Program-made: the position numbers and the translations under genes
The notes under the pieces: model-generated
Told to the model about the DNA's origin: nothing
Database searches by the model: none
Seen by the model: only the letters and a program-made list of their open reading frames with translations
Part shown: piece after piece, positions 1 through 8,809 of the stretch
Layout: each line of letters starts with the position of its first letter
Numbering within the stretch: the stretch's first letter is position 1
NCBI RefSeq assembly: GCF_037969875.1
Contig: NZ_CP150218.1
Coordinates: 6,138,001 to 6,202,000 of the forward strand
DNA from: Paenibacillus sp. FSL R7-0337
GTDB lineage: Bacteria; Bacillota; Bacilli; Paenibacillales; Paenibacillaceae
DNA length: 64,000 bases
Direction of reading: 5' to 3'

Positions 1-1
1 A

Positions 2-1456
2 GCGGATCATTCATATTACGCGCTGCGTGACGCAATCAAAGGGCTTCAACTGTTATCTGGCGGAGTTGCAACCGCTGTATACGGGACGCCTGTTCTCGGC
101 GGCTCCGAGCTCGACCCGCTCTGGAATACGACGGTCACGCTGCCGATCCTTAAGCATCTGACAATGGTGAACGGTCCGGCGGATGGTTCCGCTAAAGTGC
201 TATGGGACGATTCTAACCTGTATGTTCTGGTGCGTGTAAAAGACCCTGTGCTGAACAGCAGCAGCAGCGAAGCGCATGAGAAGGACTCGGTCGAGATCTT
301 TGTAGATGAGACCAACAGTAAACAAACCTCGTACGGACCGGGTATGGGACAATACCGTACTAACTATCTTAATGAGAAAAGCTTTAATCCAGGCAGTGTC
401 AGTGCGGGTTTTGAGTCTTTTGCCAAAGTAGTGGATGGCGGTTATTACATTGAAACCAAGATTCCCTTTAAAGCTGGTGCGCCTGCGGCTGATCATGTAA
501 TCGGATTTGATGTGCAGATCAATGACGCAAAAGCAACGGGTGGCCGTCAGGACATTATCATGTGGCACGATGTGTCCGGACAGTCCTATAATAACGGTTC
601 ACAATGGGGTGAGGTTAGACTTGTGAAAGAGATCAGCGGTCAAGAAGGCAGCGCGTTGCTGACCGGACCGGGAACCGTTGAAGGCGGCAACAATTTTGAT
701 GTTGAATTCAGCTTGGCGCATGCTGGAACAGATGTCAAAGCGCTAGATATTACGATTAATTATGATGCGGATAAGCTGGAATTCATATCAATGGAATCGC
801 TTCAGCAGGATTTCAAATTAGTTGGTGAAGTGAATGAAGCCGGCAAGCTTAGAACCATCGGGACTACTATTGGAAATACAGATATGACCAAGGGATTGAT
901 TAAACTTAAGTTCAGAGCGGTTGCAGCGGATAATCCGCAGAGCGCTTCCATTCGCGTCACTCCGTTAACGGTTGCGAATGGCGCAGGCCAAGAATCAGAT
1001 TGGGCGGGTGCAACTCACACAGTCCGAATTAATAACATGGATAAGACGGGCTTGCTGCTTCTGATTGCGGAAGCGCAAAGTACGCATGATGCAGCCCTTG
1101 AAGGCGTATCTCCTGGCCAGTATCCATTAGGCTCGAAGGCAACTCTCCAGGCAGCTATTGATACCGCTCAAGTGGTGGCTTCGGCTCAGGGAGTAGGCCA
1201 GGCAGGAATTGAACAAGCGACATTGAAGCTGCACGCAGCTCTGCAAAGCTTCAAGGGTTCGATGATTAAATCCATCGAAGGAGATTACAATAACGACAGC
1301 AGAGTAAGTGTGGGTGACCTTGCAATTATTGCATCCGCCTATGGCAAAAATAATCAAGATCCAAATTGGAATAAGTACAGAGCGTTGGATTTGAATGGCG
1401 ACGGTATGATTGACATCGTGGATATCTCCATTCTGGCCCGTAAAATTCTGAATTAA
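2..1456 (+). CDS. Secreted polysaccharidase C-terminal part: CBM9, cohesin, dockerin (5' truncated)
   Basis: The reading frame is already open at base 2, so the N-terminus lies outside the window. From about codon 28 there is a family 9 carbohydrate-binding module (motifs YGTPVLGGSELDPLW, VLWDDSNLYVLVRVKDP, HEKDSVEIFVDETN). A cohesin-like beta domain follows, then a helical linker, and the protein ends in a type I dockerin with two calcium loops (DYNNDSRVSVGDL and DLNGDGMIDIVDI). CBM9 is typical of the C-terminus of large GH10 xylanases, so the missing part is probably a GH10 catalytic domain; that is inference. Having both a cohesin and a dockerin means the enzyme could bind partners through either module. 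It is followed 31 bp later by a cohesin-SLH protein that could tether it to the cell surface. Confidence 0.85.
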   Translation, partial: ADHSYYALRDAIKGLQLLSGGVATAVYGTPVLGGSELDPLWNTTVTLPILKHLTMVNGPADGSAKVLWDDSNLYVLVRVKDPVLNSSSSEAHEKDSVEIFVDETNSKQTSYGPGMGQYRTNYLNEKSFNPGSVSAGFESFAKVVDGGYYIETKIPFKAGAPAADHVIGFDVQINDAKATGGRQDIIMWHDVSGQSYNNGSQWGEVRLVKEISGQEGSALLTGPGTVEGGNNFDVEFSLAHAGTDVKALDITINYDADKLEFISMESLQQDFKLVGEVNEAGKLRTIGTTIGNTDMTKGLIKLKFRAVAADNPQSASIRVTPLTVANGAGQESDWAGATHTVRINNMDKTGLLLLIAEAQSTHDAALEGVSPGQYPLGSKATLQAAIDTAQVVASAQGVGQAGIEQATLKLHAALQSFKGSMIKSIEGDYNNDSRVSVGDLAIIASAYGKNNQDPNWNKYRALDLNGDGMIDIVDISILARKILN

Positions 1457-1487
1457 TTACATGTGGAAATAAGGAGATATCGAAAGG

Positions 1488-2540
1488 ATGGGAATTCGCT
1501 TGAAATATCGGGTGAAATATCGGGTTGGAATGATGCTTCTAGCTGCTTGGTTCACACTTTCCCTGCTGCCGGTGTACGCAATGGCCAAGGACGCCTCCTT
1601 TAGCTTAGCGGTCTCCAATTCTACGTCCATTAAGGGAAATCAAGTTGTCGTGACGGTGACGGGATCGGATCTTACCGATGTATATGGCTTCGAAATCAAT
1701 TTGAAGTACGATACAAACCTTCTATTATACAAAAAAAGTGAAAGCTTGCTGCAAGGGTTCTCCGTCCCGCTTGCTCCTGCAGATGGCCTTGTCGTGTTCG
1801 CGCATACGAAGGTTGGCAAGGTCGCCGGCCTATCGGGAAAAGCCGAGCTCGCAGCCATTACGTTTGAAGTCATTGGAAAGAATACGAAGAAGCCGACAGT
1901 AGAATTAACACGTGTGAAGCTTGTGAAAAGCGATCTTACGGATACAGTTGTCAAGCCGGGAACGAAAGCAGACATCGCGGTGCAAGCAGCGGGGAATAAC
2001 ATAACATTCAAGGATATTGCTAATCATTGGGCCAAAGAAGGGATAGAACGGGCTGTCAGTATGGGGTTTGTAAACGGCTTCGGGGATGGGACGTTCCGTC
2101 CGGATGTGAGGATCACACGCGCAGAGTTCGTGGTTATGACCGCGAGGGCGTTTGATTTCGAAGCGAAAGGCGCGATGCCGCTAAATTTCAGGGATGTAGA
2201 TACGATCCCGGTCTGGGCAAGGGATTACATCGCGGAAGCGGAGCAGACTGGCCTGATTAAAGGCTACGCCGATGGCAGCTTCCGTCCGAACCAATGGATT
2301 AGCAGGTCCGAAATGGCTGTCCTGATCATGAGGCTGTACGACGGCGAGCATCATTCTAACGGAACGGTCTCATTTGCCGATAAGCAACAGATTAAGTCAT
2401 GGGCACTTCCGTCGGTTGCTGCCGCGGCTGACCTGGGAATCATTAAGGGCAAGAATGGTAATCGGTTCGCTCCTGCTGATCCTGCTACCCGGGCTGAAGC
2501 GTTGATTATGCTGCTTCGTCTGATGGATGCAGACAAGTGA
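1488..2540 (+). CDS. Cohesin-SLH surface anchoring protein
   Basis: The product has 350 residues and is exported. A signal peptide (basic start, hydrophobic core, cleavage near AMA-KDA) is followed by one cohesin-type domain (about residues 36-165; YGFEINLKYDTNLLLY is typical). Three SLH domains follow (about 176-346; FKDIANHWAKEGIERA, GFGDGTFRPDVRITRAEF, GYADGSFRPNQWISRSEM). SLH domains bind pyruvylated secondary cell-wall polymer, so the protein should sit on the wall and display one cohesin outward. The start ATG has AAGGAG 11 bases upstream. The gene directly follows the dockerin enzyme on the same strand with a 31-bp gap, which suggests co-transcription and an anchor-enzyme pair resembling a minimal cellulosome. 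Whether this cohesin binds that dockerin cannot be read from sequence. Confidence 0.9.
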   Translation: MGIRLKYRVKYRVGMMLLAAWFTLSLLPVYAMAKDASFSLAVSNSTSIKGNQVVVTVTGSDLTDVYGFEINLKYDTNLLLYKKSESLLQGFSVPLAPADGLVVFAHTKVGKVAGLSGKAELAAITFEVIGKNTKKPTVELTRVKLVKSDLTDTVVKPGTKADIAVQAAGNNITFKDIANHWAKEGIERAVSMGFVNGFGDGTFRPDVRITRAEFVVMTARAFDFEAKGAMPLNFRDVDTIPVWARDYIAEAEQTGLIKGYADGSFRPNQWISRSEMAVLIMRLYDGEHHSNGTVSFADKQQIKSWALPSVAAAADLGIIKGKNGNRFAPADPATRAEALIMLLRLMDADK

Positions 2541-2547
2541 TACCTGA

Positions 2548-2705
2548 GAGAATGAAATCCTGACGCACCTACGCTCACTGGAAAAAACCGCAAGGACGTA
2601 TCCCTCCACGATCCGATCGGAACGGATAAGAAAGGCAATGAGATCACCCTGATCGAGAGGGCGCTCATGAAGCTGTATCATGAGTTTTATAAGGTGAAGC
2701 GGTGA
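2548..2705 (+). pseudogene. sigK: sigK (sporulation sigma-K) remnant, frameshifted and internally deleted
   Basis: Translation gives recognisable pieces of sigma-K. ENEILTHLRSL appears first, then after a one-base frame change in a run of A residues (2582-2587) comes RKDVSLHDPIGTDKKGNEITL. This jumps directly to IERALMKLYHEFYKVKR and a TGA at 2703. In intact sigma-K the segments NEISLIDVL and SRIEKRALMK are separated by roughly 80 residues holding most of region 4, so that part is deleted, with ATCGA as possible junction microhomology. The product cannot be functional. A second, more damaged copy of the same 3' end lies at 8508-8565. In Bacillus subtilis sigK is the known target of the skin element. 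Confidence 0.75.
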
Positions 2706-2728
2706 GCAGTAGCCCTTAAATGTAGGAT

Positions 2729-2776
2729 AATAGCCTGTAGAGATGAGAGAATAACGTCTCGTTTCTACAGGCTATT
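2729..2776 (+). terminator. Hairpin terminator
   Basis: Thirteen-base inverted repeats (AATAGCCTGTAGA and TCTACAGGCTATT) enclose a loop that itself has a GAGA/TCTC stem. The right arm runs into a short T-rich stretch. It lies just after the sigK remnant and before the Wadjet-like locus. It may be the terminator of the former sigK gene or of the cohesin-SLH transcript. Confidence 0.6.
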
Positions 2777-2891
2777 TATGTTTCTATCTCATGAACAAAT
2801 TTTGGGTATCATCGTAGAGCATTCTACTTTCCGCTATACTTAACTAAGCAGCTTGAAAATACAATTAGAGAGCTTCGGGTAGGAGGCAAAA

Positions 2892-4205
2892 GTGAATACT
2901 TATGATGATAGCCTTTCGTTTATAAGCCGAAATTATTTGAATAAAGATGAGCAACTGGAGATGCCAACATTAATAAGCGATAATTCTCTTGTTGATATAA
3001 ATATTGTAAAGAGGACTGCCCGTATGCTACGAAGAGTAGGGATCATTACCGTTACACGGCAGTAGGGCTTAAGCCTCCAAGAACCTCCGGATCAGCAGCT
3101 GTTACGCTGGACAGTGGGGAGACGCGCCGTATTAGATGACAATCAACAAACTTTTGACTGGCTGAGCAAGGGATGGATTGTGAAGGAGGTCCGTTTCAAG
3201 CAAGACGGGAAATCCGTAGACCGGATATATTACCGTATGGGTTATCTATTATATGTGCAGTTGATAAATAAGCAAAATGACGCAGAGCGGGATGTAATAG
3301 ATCAATTTACGTTTTATCAGTCAGAAGCTGCCCGGAGAATGGAAGAGATCATGTGTATACCGGACGAACGAATGCTTCAGTTAAAGGGTTTGACAGTATT
3401 CTTAACGGATAGTTTAGCATGGAGTATGAGTACTCTGAAGGATCAGGCTGTTTTTCCTGCGAAATGGAGCGTATCTAAGAGAATTCATTCATTACACTTT
3501 TTACTGGCTTTTGGCATGATTTCTTGTACCAAAGAGATATTTGACTGGAAAGAAATTGGCGCACAGTATTACCCGGGTATCGGAGGCTCTAAGGCATTTG
3601 ATCTGTCTAAAATAGAGTTTCTTAACATGCTGGAGACGCTAAGCGGTCAGCCAGCGGAAGCCTTAGGAATGATAAGCGGAGGGCAGATTACGCCCATCTA
3701 TTTCGCGGGTACCCTTGAAGGGAAATGGTCAAATTACCAGGCAGGTCCTGTCCATGCCTTAACCAATATTTCAGTATCCCAAGACGAGTATTCAACCCCG
3801 GCAACAACGCTATGGTTAGTTGAGAACCGGGCTGTTTTGACGCGGATGTCAGCAGAACCCCATTTCTTGCAAGAGACTAATTCTATAATTGTATGTGTAG
3901 ACGGCCATATTCGGAGTGTGCATCGGTATTTCATCAGGCAATTAATGAATAGTAGCTCCATCGGTCAAGTGATCTTGTGGAGTGATTATGATGAGGCGGG
4001 GCTGCAAATTGCACGAGAAATGTACCAGTCGCTTAGTGGACATGATGTGCGGCATAAATGGATCTGCCCTGATCACTCGATACTAACGAGTTGGCCGGAG
4101 TATCAACAGCGCATGGAGGATTTGCTGCAGTAGCAGTATATGAAGTTGGAACAAGAGATTGTGTTAGGGGAGGCAGAGGATTGGAGAAGCTGGATCAACC
4201 ATTAA
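2892..4205 (+). pseudogene. jetD: jetD-like Wadjet nuclease subunit with two in-frame TAG codons
   Basis: The natural start is GTG 2892 with AGGAGG at 2881-2886. One frame then runs to TAA 4203 except for TAG at 3063 and TAG at 4131. The longest uninterrupted stretch, from GTG 3114 to 4133, has the Wadjet JetD C-terminal character: LWLVENRAVL and the Toprim-type LWSDYDEAGLQIARE. JetD proteins are topoisomerase-VI-like nucleases that cut plasmid DNA after extrusion by the JetABC SMC complex. The frame after the second TAG (MKLEQEIVLGEAEDWRSWI) looks like a genuine JetD tail, and the next gene's start at 4181 lies inside it. The ancestral gene therefore probably ended at 4205 and both TAGs are later changes, each preceded by CAG. 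As it stands the gene is probably inactive unless TAG is read through. Confidence 0.7.
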
Positions 4206-5239
4206 TTTCAATTTTTCAGACTGACGAATCCGGGCCGGAAATGCACCAAGCCTTAAGAGATATTGCTCTGTTGTCCGGGGTATTGAATGATCTGGGCTCC
4301 CAGAACTTTCTGCAGACGCCTATCGAAATTTTACGGTTCTTACGTATTATTCAACTGATCAATGAGGAGGCCCTGGGACTGGATGAACCGATTGAGAACG
4401 CAGATACTCTGTATTTTCGTTACCGGAACCGCTATAAGGACCTTGATCTGCCAAGCAAGAAAAAGGTTGAACAAATTGTAAATGTCCTGGTGAAGTATAA
4501 CTGGATATCTAAACAAACAAGACAGCTAAAAATGCGTGATGTAGGGAAGCGGATGATGGATACGCTCATACGGCTCGCTAATGATTCTTTAGCCTATTAC
4601 ATGCATGATGATATTGGCCGATCGTTATTCCAGGCCAGACGGGATGCGGAGCTTTGCGAAGCCTACGATGATCATGGCATTTCCGGCGGCAACAAAATTG
4701 CCAGTATGATTCGCAACGTAGAAAATGCTATACAATTGATGAAGGAACGTGAATTAGAAATGCTGGCGGACCGTAATGCACTGCCCCAGTTAGAGATTAT
4801 CCATCAGTTGATGCAGGAGCTGGAGATGAAGCTGACAGAGCGTCTCCGTAAGTTTCATACGTTAGAGGACAGTCTTGTGCTCAGTGATTTAATGCAGGCA
4901 GGAATATCTGCGCTGGCCGATGGCACGAATCTGAGCATGGGGATGATTAATAAATATCTTAAATTTACGATGATGAAGCAAACGATGCTCTTGTCCTCGA
5001 TTAATCCCGAAAAAGTTCGGATGTTCATTACACAGATGTATGACCCGCCTCAAGAATCGGATATTCCTAATGCTCATCAGATTATGAGCTTTATGGAGCA
5101 GAATGAATACGAGGGGGAGTCTATGGATGGTCTGTGGATGCCTGTTAAATTCGCCGCGCCGCTGTCCGGTGCAGCTATTAGTGAAGCTATTCAATATCTG
5201 GAGGACTATGAGCCGCTAGTGGACCGGATGCAGGAATGA
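4181..5239 (+). CDS. jetA: JetA-like kleisin subunit of Wadjet (decayed operon)
   Basis: A TTG start at 4181 is chosen because GGGGAGG lies at 4167-4173 with a 7-base spacer. It gives 352 residues beginning with LEKLDQPLISIF. The protein is helical, hydrophilic and soluble (features such as QTPIEILRFLRIIQLINEE near the start and DGLWMPVKFAAPLS near the end), as expected for a kleisin-type subunit. I do not recognise a strict motif, so the assignment rests on its place between a JetD-like nuclease and an SMC ATPase. Wadjet systems normally also have a jetB (MukE-like) gene, which is absent here. The stop codon overlaps the first codon of the SMC fragment, so its C-terminus may have been altered by the deletion that removed jetB. 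Confidence 0.55.
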   Translation: MEKLDQPLISIFQTDESGPEMHQALRDIALLSGVLNDLGSQNFLQTPIEILRFLRIIQLINEEALGLDEPIENADTLYFRYRNRYKDLDLPSKKKVEQIVNVLVKYNWISKQTRQLKMRDVGKRMMDTLIRLANDSLAYYMHDDIGRSLFQARRDAELCEAYDDHGISGGNKIASMIRNVENAIQLMKERELEMLADRNALPQLEIIHQLMQELEMKLTERLRKFHTLEDSLVLSDLMQAGISALADGTNLSMGMINKYLKFTMMKQTMLLSSINPEKVRMFITQMYDPPQESDIPNAHQIMSFMEQNEYEGESMDGLWMPVKFAAPLSGAAISEAIQYLEDYEPLVDRMQE

Positions 5240-7631
5240 TTACCGGCCCTAATGGAGCAGGGAAGTCTAACATAACGTACTGCATTGGGGTTGTTTTGTA
5301 TTCTTCCAAGGTAGACTTAGAGGGTCTGAAATCCCGCAATCTCCTTCCGGATGATACATGGAAAGCTCATATTCGGTTATTGTTTAAGAATGAGGGAAGC
5401 ATGCGCATTGATGCTCCTGCTTTTATCGAATTCTCAATTTATATTGTGCAGGAGCCTGGACAGCCCGCGAAGAAGGAATTTATCATTCACTCGGGGGATG
5501 ATCCGGAGCAATGGGATGAGACTATTAAGTATACTTCCGGTGATCGTCAATACAATTTCACTACGTACAAGAAGGACCTCCAGTACAAATACAAAATTGA
5601 TCCCGATCTGTTCTACCTGATTTGGTATCAGCAGGAGGTCAATCAATTTGCGGTCATGGACCCGCAGGAGCGGTTTCGTATTTTCGCTGAAATGCATGGC
5701 ATTGATCAGGTACAGCACAACTGGGAAGAAAGTATGGAGAAGTTGAAGGAAGTGCAGGAGAGTCTAAGAACCGCTGACATTAACGTATCCAATAAGAAGC
5801 AATGGCTGGGGATGGCGAAGACAGCGCTGGAACGGTATGAGGATAATCGCAGGCGCCTTGTAGAAGGAGGCCGAATGTACGCTGGAGCACTGCTGAAATT
5901 AGAAAACTTTTACAAGCAGGAACAACAGCATTTATTAGCGAAGCAAGACCAATTGCTCGTTGACCAGGAAGCAGCGAAGGACAATCTTGACCTATTGCAG
6001 GAGCAAGCTGAGCGGATCACTTATGAGCTAACGCAGCTCCAAGCGGAAAATGAGCGGATTAATGAGGAAATTACTTTATTGCAGGAGAAGCTATCTCTTG
6101 TAAATAATGAAATAAATGAAATCACGAACGTTATTAATGAATTGAACAACCAGTTGAAGGAGCTTAATCAAGAAAAGTCTGGAATTACACGGACTGAAGA
6201 AGAGGTACAGGGGCAGCTCGCGGCAATCACATTACAGCTTCAAGAACGGAATCGTGACTTGGCGAAGGCTGAAGCAGACATTCAGGAATCTGAGGATGTT
6301 ATAGCGCAATTAATGAATTCAAGCTATATCCTGAATGCGCAGATTCAGCAGGATAAGGAGCTGGAGTATGAACACCAAGGATGGTTATGGCAATATCACA
6401 GCAGTTATGATGTGGATAAGAATATTGCAGCATTAGAGCAAAGAATTCGCGATTTCAAGCATGAACAAGATAAGAAGGCGAAGCTGCTTCAGAAATTAAC
6501 GGAAGAGGGACTTCAGCTTGAGCATAATAGATTATGGTCGGACCGCCAGAAGGAGTCACTTGCGCTATTCAGAGCAAATGGAGTACGGGCCTATACCTTA
6601 AATGAGTTAGTCGAATTAGACGATTCCGCACGGCCCGCAGCAGAGGAGCAATTCGAAGCTATTAAATATACTGTATTTTTTGATGGGAAGCATGACCCGT
6701 CCTTCACGCTCATGCTTCCTGGTGAGGAAAGCTTCGGATTCACGAACAGCTTGAATAATCGCATGCAATTCCTGCATAGTCTGTGTATCCCTCTTAATGG
6801 ATAAATCTGCTTACGGTCATCGAAGAAATGGAGAATTTCAAAGGAACAGCCCGATTTATTTATGATGAGCTGGTTAACGAGCCTGCACCAGAACCTAATA
6901 ATGTGAAAAAACCGCAGTCGGTTACCAAGCTCCGCCAAGAATATGAGTCCGGGAAAGTTACATTTAATAATGCCCGATATGAATCGGGTCTGGACCCTGC
7001 TGCACCTGAGAATTACAAAGTCATTGAAGAAGAGGTTCACCGGCTGCAGGATGAGTATAAGCGGACAAGCTTATTGTTTGAAGAGAATCAGGAACGTGCT
7101 GAGACGCTCAGGGATCAATTGGAGACAACCATTAATATGAGAGTGCTTGAAATTCAGCAGCGATTCAAGAACTACATGAGCGGTTTTCAATTCGAAGGAC
7201 AGATTGATTGGAAGCAGCAAGAGGACCGCAAGGGACGGGGACTGTTCCATTTATTCATAAGAGCCCGTAAGGAAGGGCATCGGGGATCGTTAGAGGATGT
7301 CAGTGTGAAGGCGCGGGGAGGAAGAGTGGGCAAGGGTGTCTCTGGCGGGGAGGAGTCGCTTAGTTCACTTCTGTTTGAACTCGCTTTGTTACAGAATCTG
7401 CAAACGGTACCCGGCTTTATTGTGATGGATGAATTCGATAGTGGGTTAGATGAACAACGGAAGTTAAAAGTATTTGATCTCTATGCCAGCGAGCTAAAGC
7501 GCAAATTAATTATCCTGTCTCCGAAGTCGCATGAGAACTCCTACCTGGACCGGTTCTACAAAGCGTACATTGTGCATCATGACCCTACTGTACCTTGGAG
7601 TAAGGTAACGGAGTTGATTTTAAAGGGTTAA
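5236..7631 (+). pseudogene. jetC: jetC-like SMC ATPase, N-terminally truncated and frameshifted
   Basis: The frame opens with MITGPNGAGKSN, so the Walker A motif sits at residues 2-10. SMC proteins of this kind normally carry some 25-35 residues of beta strand before it, so the 5' end is missing. A long coiled coil follows (about residues 200-450, rich in Q, E, L, N). At about 6800 the frame changes: LHSLCIPLN in one frame continues as INLLTVIEEMENFKGTARF in another, consistent with loss of one base near 6798-6801, and TAA 6802 ends the first frame. The second part to 7631 carries the ABC signature VSGGEESLSSLLFELALL and Walker B FIVMDEFDSGLD. All ATPase motifs are therefore present but split, and the gene is most likely dead. 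Confidence 0.7.
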
Positions 7632-7680
7632 TTATTTTCGTTATGGATAAGTGAGTATATTGAGTAAACATACGAAAAAT

Positions 7681-7905
7681 AAACTTGCGTAAATAAGCGG
7701 CAACGCTGGGCTTGGAGACCACGGCATGGGAGGGCGTTCGCAGATAACGGAAAACAGTCCCGAATTTCGGCCTGACCCCTGGTATCGGCGGCCTTCCTTG
7801 GCCTGCTTCATGCCGTCTCCGACCAGGACTACGCGAATTTTGATTCACCACGAGTGGCGCATGCTGGCGCACAACCTGAGCCACTTCTGCCGTAGCGCAT
7901 GAGTG
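7681..7905 (+). pseudogene. GC-rich fragment, possible transposase 3' remnant
   Basis: The gap 7632-8809 has no convincing gene. This segment stands out as much more GC-rich than the AT-rich DNA on either side. One forward frame ends with HHEWRMLAHNLSHFCRSA and a stop; EW...AHNL resembles the C-terminus of several DDE transposases. No inverted repeats, start codon or catalytic motif could be seen, so it may instead be a scrap of some other gene. Confidence 0.25.
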
Positions 7906-8179
7906 GACCAGCCGTATGAACGGAAGAAGTGAATCGGCGTCTCATAGCTGAGGCTATTTAGTGATAGATCTCGAAAAACAGGAACGGAAGGCTGTTAAGA
8001 TTGTTCATATATTTGAGCACAGGTATGTTCAAGCGCCTGCAAATAGGATAACTGCTTGGTGTAACCCATTTGGCTATTATTCCTTTCGTGTGAGAACTAA
8101 AGGATACCATAATTCGCTTAATTGGGTTATTTTTCTATGCGTCGATTTTCGACAAGAACTTTTCACTGTCCAGTAAATA

Positions 8180-8500
8180 AATAAATATTTAAATTTTATA
8201 TGATGACTTTGAAATTAGAACGTCATAACTGATATGAAATATACTTTATTTAGTTACATAATTCTACAGAAATGGATAGAAGTCTCATGGTATGATTTAT
8301 TTATTATTGAAATATAAGTTAGTTAAATGCTTGTAAGAAAGAAGGCTTGCAATCGATGATGAGGTGAATAATGACTAAAATATTTTCATTAATTCTAAAA
8401 AGAAAAGGAGTCTCTAAGTGGAAATTGGGCTGAAAGTCCCCTTTTGGATAATCATATGCATATAGGTTTAAATGTGATATTAAATATCGCGGATTTATTT
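8180..8500. other. AT-rich spacer without recognisable gene
   Basis: The base composition is strongly A+T. Only very short reading frames with weak initiation signals occur, for example ATG 8371, which stops after about 20 codons. I see no conserved protein motif, RNA structure or repeat here. It marks the left edge of the AT-rich cluster that continues to about 21.3 kb. Confidence 0.4.
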
Positions 8501-8507
8501 GGCGCAG

Positions 8508-8565
8508 ATTGGAAGAGGGCACTGATGTAGTTGTATCATGAGTTTTATAAGGCGAAGAGGAGAAG
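8508..8565 (+). pseudogene. sigK: Second sigK 3'-end remnant
   Basis: One frame reads KRALM, a TAG, then LYHEFYKAKRR, matching the C-terminal end of sigma-K and the remnant at 2653-2705. Twenty-one bases (8532-8552) are identical to 2674-2694, while the codons just upstream differ mainly at third positions (GCACTG against GCGCTC). The two are therefore diverged homologues rather than a fresh duplication. Together they flank the decayed Wadjet-like locus. Confidence 0.6.
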
Positions 8566-8809
8566 ATTATTGGGTCATCCTGCTGGCAGGACTTTTTGCA
8601 AAAAAAATGTCGTTTACGGGTCTCTAGGTTCCAAATAATTGCGAAAACACTAAAAATCTTGGGTTTTATGTCTAATTATGTGGGTATTTTTTATGAGATT
8701 TAAAAAGTAATATGTTAAATATAGTTTAAAAAAGGAATAAAAAACCTCTTTAAAAGAATTTTTGTAATTTAAGGGAATTATATTATAGAGTATTTTGATT
8801 GGAGGATAT

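Noticed and set aside
2892..7631. Locus as an intact novel SMC defence system lacking JetB
   Set aside because: Two stop codons, a missing Walker-A-preceding strand and a frameshift together indicate decay.
7961..8176. Possible 71-residue protein
   Set aside because: No ribosome binding site, no recognisable motif, unusual composition and location in a decayed region.
2674..8552. The 21-bp identity as exact attachment-site direct repeats
   Set aside because: Flanking codons differ at synonymous sites, showing older homologous gene ends rather than a clean recent site duplication; kept only as a hypothesis.
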